Positions 1-7,084 of a stretch of 32,913 nt of DNA are shown here, in pieces (position 1 is the first letter of the stretch; every line of letters begins with the position of its first letter). The position numbers and the translations under genes were made by a program. The DNA lies in contig NZ_PDWV01000044.1 of assembly GCF_010093385.1 (NCBI RefSeq), forward strand, positions 1-32,913, written 5' to 3'. The notes under the pieces are model-generated. The model saw nothing but the letters and a program-made list of their open reading frames with translations, made no database searches and was not told where the DNA came from. This stretch comes from Pseudoxanthomonas mexicana. Its GTDB lineage: Bacteria; Pseudomonadota; Gammaproteobacteria; Xanthomonadales; Xanthomonadaceae.

Positions 1-60
1 GTGAACGCCATGGCCGAAGCGATTTCCCACTTCATCAACGGACACACGGCCGCCGGCACG
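1..60 (+). other. Probable chimeric contig end with an aldehyde dehydrogenase-like N-terminus
   Basis: Read on the plus strand from base 1, this segment encodes VNA followed by [17 protein letters not shown], then a stop at 61-63. The HFING...AGT pattern resembles the start of the methylmalonate/malonate-semialdehyde dehydrogenase (MmsA/IolA) family. On the minus strand the same bases should be the last codons of alanine dehydrogenase, but they give [17 protein letters not shown], which does not look like that family and has no stop. The two identities meet around GCCGGCACG (52-60), a short stretch that fits both proteins. I infer an assembly join through microhomology rather than a real overlap. 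The family assignment rests on few residues. Confidence 0.4.
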
Positions 61-1148
61 TAGGCGTAGCCCAGGTCGTCGGCGACCGCCTTGTAGGTGA
101 TCTTGCCGGCATGCACGTTCAGGCCGTTGAGCAGGTGCTCGTCGTCCAGCAGCGCCTGCTTCGCGCCCTTGTTGGCCAGCTGCACGGCGAAGGGCAGGGT
201 GGCGTTGGTCAGCGCGAAGGTCGACGTGCGGGCGACGCCGCCCGGCATGTTGGCCACGCAGTAGTGGATGATGCCGTCCACTTCGTAGGTCGGGTTCTGG
301 TGGGTGGTGGCCTTCGAGGTCTCGAAGCAGCCGCCCTGGTCGATCGCCACATCCACCAGCACCGAGCCGGGACGCATCAGCTTCAGCTGGTCGCGCGACA
401 CGAGCTTGGGCGCGGCGGCGCCGGGAATCAGCACCGCGCCGATCACCAGGTCGGTGTCGGGCAGGCGCTCTTCGATGGCGTCGCGGGTGGAGTAGATGGT
501 GGTCAGCTGGTGGCCGTACAGCTCGTCCAGGTACTTCAGGCGGTCGAGCGAGCGGTCGAGGATGGTGACGTGCGCGTTCATGCCCATCGCCATGCGCGCG
601 GCGTTGATGCCCACCACGCCGCCGCCGATCACCAGCACTTCGGCCGGCTTCACGCCGGGCACGCCGCCGAGCAGCACGCCGGAACCGCCCTGCGCCTTCT
701 CCAGCGCATGCGCGCCAGCCTGGATCGACATGCGGCCGGCCACTTCCGACATCGGCGCCAGCAGCGGCAGGCCGCCCTTGCGGTCGGTGACGGTCTCGTA
801 GGCGATGCAGGTGGCGCCGGAGGCGACCAGCGCCTTGGTCTGTTCCGGATCGGGTGCAAGGTGCAGGTAGGTGTAGAGCACCTGGCCGGGGCGCAGCATG
901 GCGCACTCGTTCGGCTGCGGCTCCTTGACCTTGATGATCATGTCGGCGCGGGCAAAGATCTCCTCGGCCGTGTCGACGATCTGCGCGCCGGCCTTGACGT
1001 ACTGCTCGTCGGTCAGGCCGATGGCCTTGCCGCCGTCGCGCTGGACGATGACCTGGTGGCCGTTCGAGACCAGTTCGCGCGCACCGGACGGCGTAAGGCC
1101 GATGCGGTATTCGTGGTTCTTTATTTCCTTGGGGACGCCAATCAGCAT
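1..1148 (-). CDS. ald: Alanine dehydrogenase (3' end not intact)
   Basis: NAD-dependent oxidative deamination of L-alanine to pyruvate and ammonia in the cytoplasm. The start ATG at 1148-1146 gives [20 protein letters not shown], the classic family N-terminus, with a GGAG ribosome site about six bases upstream. Substrate and catalytic residues fall at family positions: R15, K75 in KVKEP and H96 in YLHLA. The Rossmann glycine motif GGGVVG follows near residue 172, and VDVAIDQGG carries the catalytic Asp. Homology holds to about residue 366 (GYAYVPA). The frame then continues without a stop to the window edge through residues unlike the family, probably because of a contig-end artefact. It lies 66 bp downstream of the transaminase on the same strand, so the pair may be an operon in which alanine made from pyruvate is recycled. 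Confidence 0.9.
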   Translation of the reverse strand, partial: MLIGVPKEIKNHEYRIGLTPSGARELVSNGHQVIVQRDGGKAIGLTDEQYVKAGAQIVDTAEEIFARADMIIKVKEPQPNECAMLRPGQVLYTYLHLAPDPEQTKALVASGATCIAYETVTDRKGGLPLLAPMSEVAGRMSIQAGAHALEKAQGGSGVLLGGVPGVKPAEVLVIGGGVVGINAARMAMGMNAHVTILDRSLDRLKYLDELYGHQLTTIYSTRDAIEERLPDTDLVIGAVLIPGAAAPKLVSRDQLKLMRPGSVLVDVAIDQGGCFETSKATTHQNPTYEVDGIIHYCVANMPGGVARTSTFALTNATLPFAVQLANKGAKQALLDDEHLLNGLNVHAGKITYKAVADDLGYAYVPAAVCPLMKWEIASAMAF

Positions 1149-1214
1149 GTTGCTCTCCAGTAGCGGGAATGGGGCTTCGCGCGTGGGGAGCGCTGGGGCC
1201 GTTGGTCCGTAATT

Positions 1215-2585
1215 TTACGCGGTTGCCCGTATGGTGTCCGCCAGGACATCCACGATCCGGTCGATGTGGTGCTTTTCCACGATCAGCGGGGGCGACAGGG
1301 CGATGACATCGCCGGTCACCCGGGTCAACAGGTGGCCCTCATGGAAGGCACGGGCGAACACGTCGTAGGCCCGGGTGCCCGGCGCTCCCGCGCGCGGGGC
1401 CATCTCGATGGCGCCGACCAGGCCGAAGTTGCGGATGTCGATCACGTTCGACAGGCCCTTCAGCGAGTGCAGCGCCTCCTGCCAGTAGTCGCCCAGGCTG
1501 AGCGCCTTGTCGAACAGGTTCTCCTCCTCGTAGGTGTCCAGCGTGGCGAGCGCGGCGGCGCAGGCCAGCGGATGGCCGGAGTAGGTGTAGCCATGGAACA
1601 TGTCGATGGCGTTGTCCGGGCCGCTCATGAAGGCGTCGAACATGCGGTCCGACACGAAGGTGGCACCCATCGGCACGCAGCCGTTGGTGATGCCCTTGGC
1701 GGCGGTGATCATGTCCGGCGTGACGCCGAAGCGCTGCGCACCGAAGGCGTGGCCGACGCGGCCGAAGCCGGTGATCACTTCGTCGAAGATCAGCAGGATG
1801 CCGTGCTTGTCGCAGATCTCGCGCAGGCGCTGCAGGTAGCCCTGCGGCGGGATGACCACGCCGGCCGAGCCGGAGATCGGCTCGACGATGACGGCGGCAA
1901 TGGTGGAGGCGTCGTACAGCGCGATCTGTCGCTCCAGGTCCTCGGCCAGTTCGATGCCGTGCGCCGGCAGGCCCTTCGAGAACGCATTGCGCGACACGTC
2001 CAGCGTGTGGCGGATGTGCGAGACCGCCGGCAGGCCCGGGCCGAACCACTTGCGGTTGTTCGGCAGGCCGCCCACCGACATGCCGCCGAAGCCGACGCCG
2101 TGGTAGCCCTTCTCGCGGCCGATGAAACGGGTGCGCTGGCCTTCGCCGCGCACGCGGTGGTAGGCCAGGGCGATCTTCAGTGCACTGTCCACGGCTTCCG
2201 AACCGGAGTTGCTGAAGAACACCTTGTTGAGGTCGCCGGGCGCAAGCGCCGCCAGGCGCTCGGCCAGCTTGAACGGCAGCGGCGAACTCATCGAGAAGTT
2301 GGGCGCGAAATCCAGCGTGCCAATCTGCTGCTTCACCGCCTCGACGATGCGCGGGCGGGCGTGGCCGGCGTTGCAGCACCAGAGGCCGGCGGTGGCATCC
2401 AGCACCTCGTTGCCGTCGACGTCGCGGTAATGCATGCCGGACGCGCTGGCCAGCAGCCGCGGCCTGGCCTTGAACTGCCTGTTGGCCGTGAACGGCATCC
2501 AGAAGTGATCGAGCGAGCCGGGCGCTTCCAGATTCTGGCGTGCGTAGTGGTCGGCCAGGGCGGAGGAGGTGTCGTCGGCGCTCAT
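1215..2585 (-). CDS. Omega-amino acid (beta-alanine):pyruvate aminotransferase
   Basis: PLP-dependent class III aminotransferase of 456 residues, resembling Pseudomonas BauA/omega-APT (about 450 residues). It moves the amino group of an omega-amino acid such as beta-alanine to pyruvate, giving malonate semialdehyde and alanine. Visible features are the N-terminal HFWMPFTANRQF block, NSGSEAVDSALK for phosphate binding, IFDEVITGFGR with D268 contacting the pyridine nitrogen, and the Schiff-base lysine K297 in AAKGITNG. ATG 2585 is chosen over longer in-frame extensions because CTGGAG lies just upstream and homology begins right after it. It is divergent from puuR and upstream of ald. No puuE/gabT homologue is seen in the window, so it may also transaminate GABA, which is an inference. 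Confidence 0.88.
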   Translation of the reverse strand: MSADDTSSALADHYARQNLEAPGSLDHFWMPFTANRQFKARPRLLASASGMHYRDVDGNEVLDATAGLWCCNAGHARPRIVEAVKQQIGTLDFAPNFSMSSPLPFKLAERLAALAPGDLNKVFFSNSGSEAVDSALKIALAYHRVRGEGQRTRFIGREKGYHGVGFGGMSVGGLPNNRKWFGPGLPAVSHIRHTLDVSRNAFSKGLPAHGIELAEDLERQIALYDASTIAAVIVEPISGSAGVVIPPQGYLQRLREICDKHGILLIFDEVITGFGRVGHAFGAQRFGVTPDMITAAKGITNGCVPMGATFVSDRMFDAFMSGPDNAIDMFHGYTYSGHPLACAAALATLDTYEEENLFDKALSLGDYWQEALHSLKGLSNVIDIRNFGLVGAIEMAPRAGAPGTRAYDVFARAFHEGHLLTRVTGDVIALSPPLIVEKHHIDRIVDVLADTIRATA

Positions 2586-2616
2586 CGCGGCTCCAGGGGA
2601 CGGGACGGGTGCGCGC

Positions 2617-2645
2617 AGCTTAGCGCGTTGAAAAAACTTTACAAC
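2617..2645 (-). promoter_or_regulatory. Transaminase promoter with overlapping 19-bp dyad (candidate PuuR operator)
   Basis: Bases 2627-2645 read GTTGAAAAAACTTTACAAC, an imperfect dyad of the form GTTGwAAA-n3-TTTwCAAC. On the minus strand TTGTAA (2644-2639) and TAAGCT (2622-2617) form a possible -35/-10 pair with a 16-base spacer, so a repressor on the dyad would cover the -35. Similar GTTGTAAA half-sites occur before puuD and, more weakly, puuR. Binding by PuuR is inferred from position and repetition. Confidence 0.4.
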
Positions 2646-2729
2646 CGTGTCGAAAGTCGGATTCCCGCCGCAAGCGCGCGCCGGCCTTCCGTCGTTCATC
2701 TGTCTAGCGGATCGCTCGAAAACCCCGGA

Positions 2730-2769
2730 TTGACCGGCGTGCCCTGGGGTGTAAAGTATCCAGCAACAC
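2730..2769 (+). promoter_or_regulatory. puuR promoter with possible autoregulatory site
   Basis: TTGACC (2730-2735) and TAAAGT (2752-2757), separated by 16 bases, form a good sigma-70-type promoter about 40 bases before the puuR start. GTGTAAAGT at 2749-2757 overlaps the -10. It shares TGTAAAGT with the minus strand of the dyad in the transaminase promoter, and ACAC at 2766-2769 closes a weak inverted repeat. This suggests autoregulation by PuuR, from pattern matching only. Confidence 0.45.
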
Positions 2770-2794
2770 TTTCCGCTTTCCTGACAGGGTGGTG

Positions 2795-3343
2795 ATGGAC
2801 ATCGGGGCACGCCTGCAGCTGGTCCGCAAATCCAAAGGCCTCAGCCAGCGCGAGCTGGCCAAGCGCGTGGGCGTCACCAACAGCACCATCTCGCTGATCG
2901 AGCAGAACAAGGTCAGTCCCTCGGTCAGTTCGCTGAAAAAGGTGCTGGACGGCATCCCCATCTCGCTGGCCGATTTCTTCACCCTGGACATGGAGAAGGG
3001 CCTGCCCGACAGTCCCTTCTATGTCGCCGACGAGTTGCCGGACGTGGGCAGCAACGGCATCCACTACTTCCTCGTCGGCCAGCACCGGCCGCAGCGCCAG
3101 ATGTGCATCCTGCGGGAAGTGATGCCGCCGGGCAGCGACACCGGCGACAGCATGCTGGCGCACGACGGTGAGGAGGGCGGCGTGGTGATCGCCGGCGAAG
3201 TGGAAGTCACGGTGGGCGAGCAGGTACGTGTGCTGAAGGCCGGCGAGGGCTACTACTTCGAAAGCCGCACGCCGCACCGCTTCCGCAATATCGGCGATGT
3301 GGACGCGGTGATCGTCAGCGCGAATACGCCGGCAACGTTTTGA
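2795..3343 (+). CDS. puuR: PuuR-type polyamine repressor (XRE helix-turn-helix plus cupin)
   Basis: A 182-residue regulator close in length to E. coli PuuR (185). Residues about 4-60 form an XRE helix-turn-helix (GARLQLVRKSKGLSQRELAK, then TNSTISLIEQNKVSPSVSSL). Residues about 110-180 form a cupin effector domain (GEEGGVVIAGEVEVTVGEQ and AGEGYYFESRTPHRF), ending in SANTPATF as E. coli PuuR ends in SAHTPTTF. PuuR-family proteins bind putrescine and release the puu promoters. ATG 2795 is preceded by ACAGGG; two in-frame GTG codons at 2789 and 2792 are alternatives. It is divergent from the transaminase and upstream of puuC, with a repeat element between it and puuC. It is the only transcription factor in the polyamine region, so it probably controls both flanks. 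Confidence 0.88.
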   Translation: MDIGARLQLVRKSKGLSQRELAKRVGVTNSTISLIEQNKVSPSVSSLKKVLDGIPISLADFFTLDMEKGLPDSPFYVADELPDVGSNGIHYFLVGQHRPQRQMCILREVMPPGSDTGDSMLAHDGEEGGVVIAGEVEVTVGEQVRVLKAGEGYYFESRTPHRFRNIGDVDAVIVSANTPATF

Positions 3344-3350
3344 GATCCCG

Positions 3351-3473
3351 CCCCTCTCCCAACGGGAGAGGGGTTGGGGGTGAGGGGCGATGGAGTCCGG
3401 ATGATTCGGACAACGCATCTCCGCTCGCCCCTCATCCGGCGCTTCGCGCCACCTTCTCCCGGTGGGAGAAGGG
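3351..3473 (+). repeat. Composite intergenic repeat, family A copy 1
   Basis: A 123-bp element between puuR and puuC. It opens with a perfect 10-bp hairpin (CCCCTCTCCC 3351-3360 with GGGAGAGGGG 3364-3373). It contains the small hairpin GGCGC-TTC-GCGCC and closes with CCTTCTCCC/GGGAGAAGG (3452-3460 with 3464-3472). A closely matching copy lies in inverted orientation at 13693-13814 and a diverged one at 5007-5148. Elements of this type are common between genes in Xanthomonadaceae. As RNA it may act as a terminator or stabiliser after puuR. Confidence 0.85.
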
Positions 3474-3492
3474 AAACCAGCCAGGAGCTTCC

Positions 3493-4995
3493 ATGAGCAA
3501 TCCCCGCACGCAACAGGACTGGCAGGCGATGGCCGGCACGCTGTCGATCCGCACGCAGGCCTTCATCGACGGCAAGTACGTCGATGCCGCTTCCGGAAAG
3601 ACGTTCGATTGCGTCAGCCCGATCGACGGGCGCGTGCTGGGCCAGGTGGCCGATGGCCAGGAAGAGGACATCAACCGCGCCGTCGCCGCTGCGCGCCGCA
3701 GTTTCGACGCCGGCGCGTGGTCCAACGCGCGGCCGACCCACCGCAAGAAGGTGCTGCTGAAGCTCACCCAGCTGATCGAGCAGCATGCCGACGAACTGGC
3801 GCTGCTGGAGTCGCTGGACATGGGCAAACCGGTCAGTGACGCACGCAGCGTCGATCTGGCGGCCACCATCCGCTGCATGGGCTGGACTGCCGAGGCGCTG
3901 GACAAGGTGTATGGCGAAGTCGCGGCCACCGGTCAGGACGAGCTCGGCCTGGTGACGCGCGAACCGCTGGGCGTGATCGGGGCGATCGTGCCGTGGAATT
4001 TCCCCCTGCTGATGGCGACGTGGAAGCTGGCGCCGGCCCTGGCGATGGGCAATTCCATCGTGCTCAAGCCCTCGGAGAAGTCCCCGCTCACCGCGATCCG
4101 CCTGGCCGAACTGGCGATCGAGGCTGGCATTCCCGCGGGCGTGCTCAACGTGGTGCCGGGCTTCGGCAAGCCCGCCGGTGAACCGCTGGCGCTGCACATG
4201 GACGTGGACGGGCTGGTGTTCACCGGTTCCACCGCGGTCGGCAAGCGCCTGCTGCAGTGCGCAGGCCTGTCGAACATGAAGCGCGCGTACATGGAATGCG
4301 GTGGCAAGAGTCCGAACATCGTGTTCGCCGATGCGCACGATCTGGAAGTGGCGGCGAAGGCTGCGGCCGGCGGCATCTTCTACAACCAGGGCGAAGTCTG
4401 CACCGCCGCCTCGCGCCTGCTGGTGGAGCGGTCGATCAAGGACGAGTTCGTCGCCCGCGTGGTCGAGGCCGGCAAGGCCATGCGCCCACGCCATCCGCTC
4501 GACCCCGGCGCGCCGATGGGCGCGATGGTCGACGAAGGCCAGACGCAGCGCGTGCTCGACTACATCGAGAAGGGCAAGGCCGAGGGCGCGCGCCTGGCGC
4601 TCGGCGGTCTGCGCGCCGAGGTGGTGAGTGGCGGCTGCTACATCGAGCCGACCGTGTTCGACGACGTGGCGCACGAGCACACGATCAGCCGCGAGGAGAT
4701 CTTCGGGCCGATCCTGTCGGTGATCGCGTTCGACAGCGAGGAAGAAGCGCTGCGGATGGCCAACGACAGCGAGTACGGGCTCGCGGCCGGCGTGTGGACG
4801 CGCGACATCAGCCGCGCGCACCGCGTGGCGCGCAGGCTGCGCGCGGGCAGCGTGTGGGTGAACTACTGGGACGGCGGCGACATGACCGCGCCGTTCGGCG
4901 GCTACAAGCAGTCCGGCAACGGCCGCGACAAGTCGCTGCACGCCTTCGACAAGTACACCGAAATCAAGGCGACGTGGATCAACCTGGGTAGTTGA
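3493..4995 (+). CDS. puuC: Gamma-glutamyl-gamma-aminobutyraldehyde dehydrogenase
   Basis: NAD(P)-dependent aldehyde dehydrogenase of 500 residues, matching PuuC (495 in E. coli) and Pseudomonas KauB. It oxidises gamma-glutamyl-GABaldehyde, and probably free 4-aminobutyraldehyde from the SpuC route, to the acid. Catalytic elements are N169 in PWNFP, K192 in LKPSEKSP, the FTGST cofactor loop at 243-247, general base E268 in MECGGKSPN and nucleophile C303 in NQGEVCTAASR. ATG 3493 has AGGAG six bases upstream (3483-3487), and homology begins shortly after. The longer in-frame extension would translate the upstream repeat and is not credible. Family A repeats lie on both sides, so it is probably its own transcription unit rather than tightly coupled to puuR. 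Confidence 0.9.
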   Translation: MSNPRTQQDWQAMAGTLSIRTQAFIDGKYVDAASGKTFDCVSPIDGRVLGQVADGQEEDINRAVAAARRSFDAGAWSNARPTHRKKVLLKLTQLIEQHADELALLESLDMGKPVSDARSVDLAATIRCMGWTAEALDKVYGEVAATGQDELGLVTREPLGVIGAIVPWNFPLLMATWKLAPALAMGNSIVLKPSEKSPLTAIRLAELAIEAGIPAGVLNVVPGFGKPAGEPLALHMDVDGLVFTGSTAVGKRLLQCAGLSNMKRAYMECGGKSPNIVFADAHDLEVAAKAAAGGIFYNQGEVCTAASRLLVERSIKDEFVARVVEAGKAMRPRHPLDPGAPMGAMVDEGQTQRVLDYIEKGKAEGARLALGGLRAEVVSGGCYIEPTVFDDVAHEHTISREEIFGPILSVIAFDSEEEALRMANDSEYGLAAGVWTRDISRAHRVARRLRAGSVWVNYWDGGDMTAPFGGYKQSGNGRDKSLHAFDKYTEIKATWINLGS

Positions 4996-5006
4996 GCTAC
5001 GGTGTT

Positions 5007-5148
5007 CCTTCTCCCTGCTCGGCGGGGAGAAGGTGCCCGGAGGGCGGATAAGGGGCGAGCGCTGACGTTTGACCGGCGCGCAGGCATCGCGTCTCCGTTC
5101 GCCCCTCACCCGTCTTCGGCACCCTCTCCCCGTACACGGGGAGAGGGG
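5007..5148 (-). repeat. Composite intergenic repeat, family A copy 3 (diverged)
   Basis: About 142 bp between puuC and the MHS transporter, built like the other family A elements: CCTTCTCCC...GGGGAGAAGG at one end, GGGGCGAGC and TTCGCCCCTCA motifs inside, and CCCTCTCCCC...GGGGAGAGGGG at the other. The central part differs from copies 1 and 2. With the CCTTCTCC end on the left it has the same orientation as copy 2. It occupies most of the 210-bp gap and leaves little room for the transporter promoter. Confidence 0.75.
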
Positions 5149-5205
5149 AGTCATCGAAGAAGTTCTTCTGCCAGAATCGCCCACGTCCCACCGACCGGCC
5201 CGTCC

Positions 5206-6486
5206 ATGACCGCCACCGCCACCGTTGCCCCCGCGCCGGCCAATTCGCCCGGCCGCGTGCTGTTCGCCAGCCTAATCGGCACCACCATCGAGTTCTTCGA
5301 TTTCTACATCTACGCCACGGCGGCGGTGATCGTCTTCCCGAAGCTGTTCTTCCCCCAGAGCGATCCCACCACGGCGACGCTGCAGTCCTTCGCCACCTTC
5401 GCGCTGGCCTTCATCGCGCGACCGGTGGGGTCGGCGCTGTTCGGCCATTTCGGCGACCGCATCGGCCGCAAGGCGACGCTGGTGGCGGCCCTGCTGACGA
5501 TGGGGATCTCGACGGTCGTCATCGGCCTGCTGCCCACCTACGCGCAGGTCGGCGTGGTGGCGCCGGCGCTGCTGGCCCTGTGCCGGCTGGGGCAGGGCAT
5601 CGGCCTGGGCGGCGAATGGGGCGGGGCCGTGCTGCTGGCCACCGAGAACGCACCGCCCGGCAGGCGCGCGTGGTACGGCATGTTCCCGCAGCTGGGCGCG
5701 CCGCTCGGGTTCCTGTGCTCGACCGGCATCTTCCTGCTGCTGACCGAGGTGATGACGGATGCGCAGTTCCTCGCGTGGGGCTGGCGCATCCCGTTCGTCG
5801 CCAGCGCGGCGCTGGTGTTCGTCGGCCTGTGGGTGCGCCTGCGGATCACCGAGACGCCGGACTTCCAGAAGGCGCTGGACAGGGACGAACGGGTCAAGCT
5901 GCCGATGCTGACCGCGGTGCGGGAGCATCCGTTCGCCCTGGTCACCGGGACCTTCGCCCTGGTCGCGACCTTCGTGCTGTTCTACCTGATGACGGTTTTC
6001 GCGCTGAGCTGGGGTACGTCGAAGCTCGGCTACGCGCGCGAGCACTTCCTGATGCTGCAGATGGTGGGCGTGCTGTTCTTCGCGCTGACCATCCCGCTGT
6101 CGGCGCTGTACGCCGACCGCTTCGGCCGTCGCAACGCGATGATCGTGGCGACGGTGCTGATCATCGGCTTCGGCTTCGTGTTCGCCCCGTTGCTGGAATC
6201 GGGCAGCGACCTGGGCGTGCTCGCCTTCCTGGCGCTGGGGCTGGGCGCGATGGGGCTGACGTACGGGCCGTGCGGCACGATCCTGGCGGAGATGTTCCCC
6301 ACGGCGGTGCGGTACACCGGCGCGTCGCTGGCGTTCAACCTGGCGGGCATCCTGGGAGCGTCGCCCGCGCCCTACATCGCCACGCGCCTGGGCGAGCGCT
6401 ACGGGCTGGCGTCGGTGGGCGGGTACCTGGCCGGCATGGCCGCGCTCACGCTCGTTGCGCTGCTGGCGATGCCGCGCCGCAGGTAG
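5206..6486 (+). CDS. MHS-family MFS transporter (metabolite:H+ symporter)
   Basis: A 426-residue inner-membrane transporter with about twelve hydrophobic segments. The N-terminus ASLIGTTIEFFDFYIYATAA is diagnostic of the metabolite:H+ symporter branch (ShiA, ProP, KgtP). MFS motif A appears twice, as GHFGDRIGRK near residue 83 and ADRFGRR at the start of the second half, with GIGLGGEWGGA between. Branch members carry shikimate, proline/betaine, alpha-ketoglutarate or similar organic acids; the substrate cannot be read from sequence. ATG 5206 begins TATATVAPAPANS just before the conserved block, but no clear ribosome site precedes it. Its place between puuC and the rest of the cluster would suit uptake of a C4-C5 acid or amino acid linked to GABA metabolism, which is an inference. 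It converges with the hemerythrin gene, five bases away. Confidence 0.82.
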   Translation: MTATATVAPAPANSPGRVLFASLIGTTIEFFDFYIYATAAVIVFPKLFFPQSDPTTATLQSFATFALAFIARPVGSALFGHFGDRIGRKATLVAALLTMGISTVVIGLLPTYAQVGVVAPALLALCRLGQGIGLGGEWGGAVLLATENAPPGRRAWYGMFPQLGAPLGFLCSTGIFLLLTEVMTDAQFLAWGWRIPFVASAALVFVGLWVRLRITETPDFQKALDRDERVKLPMLTAVREHPFALVTGTFALVATFVLFYLMTVFALSWGTSKLGYAREHFLMLQMVGVLFFALTIPLSALYADRFGRRNAMIVATVLIIGFGFVFAPLLESGSDLGVLAFLALGLGAMGLTYGPCGTILAEMFPTAVRYTGASLAFNLAGILGASPAPYIATRLGERYGLASVGGYLAGMAALTLVALLAMPRRR

Positions 6487-6491
6487 CTGCG

Positions 6492-6953
6492 CTATCCGAA
6501 CAGCCGCTTCACGGTGCGGCTCAGCCAGCCGCCCTGCTGGTGTTCCCTGACGAAGTGGTTGAGATGCCGCTTCACCGAATCGGCATAGGCCTTGTCGTCG
6601 TTGCGGATGTGGTTGAACAGCCAGCGCGACAGCATGCTGCGCAGATCGTCGACGATGTCCTCGCCCGCTTCGAAACGCAGCCGGTACTCCGATACGCGCT
6701 TGGTGAAGACCTCGTGCACGCGCTTGTGGGCGGCGCTGAACGGGTAGCCCGCCTCCTCCATCAGCTCTTCCTCGAAGGCGAAGTGCGAGAGGGTGTAGTC
6801 GACCAGTTCGTCGATCACTTCGCCCACGGCGAAGCGTTCCATCGATTTCTGGGTGATGTGCAGATGGTTGATCATCTCCACGATGCGTCGGTGCTGGCCA
6901 TCGATGATGTCGATGCCCGTGTCCATGTCGTCCTGCCAGATCAGCAGTGTCAT
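6492..6953 (-). CDS. Bacteriohemerythrin (di-iron O2-binding protein)
   Basis: A 153-residue single-domain hemerythrin, a soluble four-helix bundle that binds O2 at a non-heme di-iron site. All seven ligands are visible in canonical spacing: H21 (DGQHR), H57 and E61 (HFAFE), H76 and H80 (HKRVH), H115 and D120 (HIRNDD). The N-terminal W6 and D-x-D pattern ([14 protein letters not shown]) is typical. A basic tail (SRTVKRLFG) follows the fold. ATG 6953 has AGGGGA seven bases upstream. The 131-bp upstream gap holds a perfect FNR/ANR box at promoter distance, so expression probably rises when oxygen falls. It lies downstream of a diguanylate cyclase on the same strand. Proteins of this type deliver or sense O2, often in motile microaerobic bacteria; its partner here is unknown. 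Confidence 0.92.
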   Translation of the reverse strand: MTLLIWQDDMDTGIDIIDGQHRRIVEMINHLHITQKSMERFAVGEVIDELVDYTLSHFAFEEELMEEAGYPFSAAHKRVHEVFTKRVSEYRLRFEAGEDIVDDLRSMLSRWLFNHIRNDDKAYADSVKRHLNHFVREHQQGGWLSRTVKRLFG

Positions 6954-6992
6954 GTGCGTATCCCCTGCCGGCGGATGCCGGAATGCAGCGGG

Positions 6993-7034
6993 AATCTAGG
7001 TGCGCGCGGACGTCGCGGCATTGATCGGAATCAA
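6993..7034 (-). promoter_or_regulatory. FNR/ANR-type box and -10 for the hemerythrin gene
   Basis: On the minus strand TTGAT-TCCG-ATCAA (7034-7021) matches the FNR consensus TTGATN4ATCAA in every defined base, and it extends to a 20-bp hairpin-like dyad with flanking GC/GC. TAGATT (6998-6993) lies where a -10 should be if the box is centred at -41.5, placing the start near 6986, about 33 bases before the ATG. This is the class II FNR-activated promoter layout. The match is seen directly; the regulator is inferred. Confidence 0.7.
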
Positions 7035-7084
7035 TGCTGCGGCATTTCGTCGCAGGGGCAGGGCAGCGGGTGTGGGAGAGGTCG

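Noticed and set aside
1266..2795. Long open frame on the plus strand opposite the transaminase
   Set aside because: Its peptide is rich in Arg, Ala, His and Gly with no recognisable motif. It is the antisense image of a strongly conserved class III aminotransferase in high-G+C DNA. The same reasoning removes long antisense frames at 111-1163, 3253-5184, 8250-9743 and 10380-11258.
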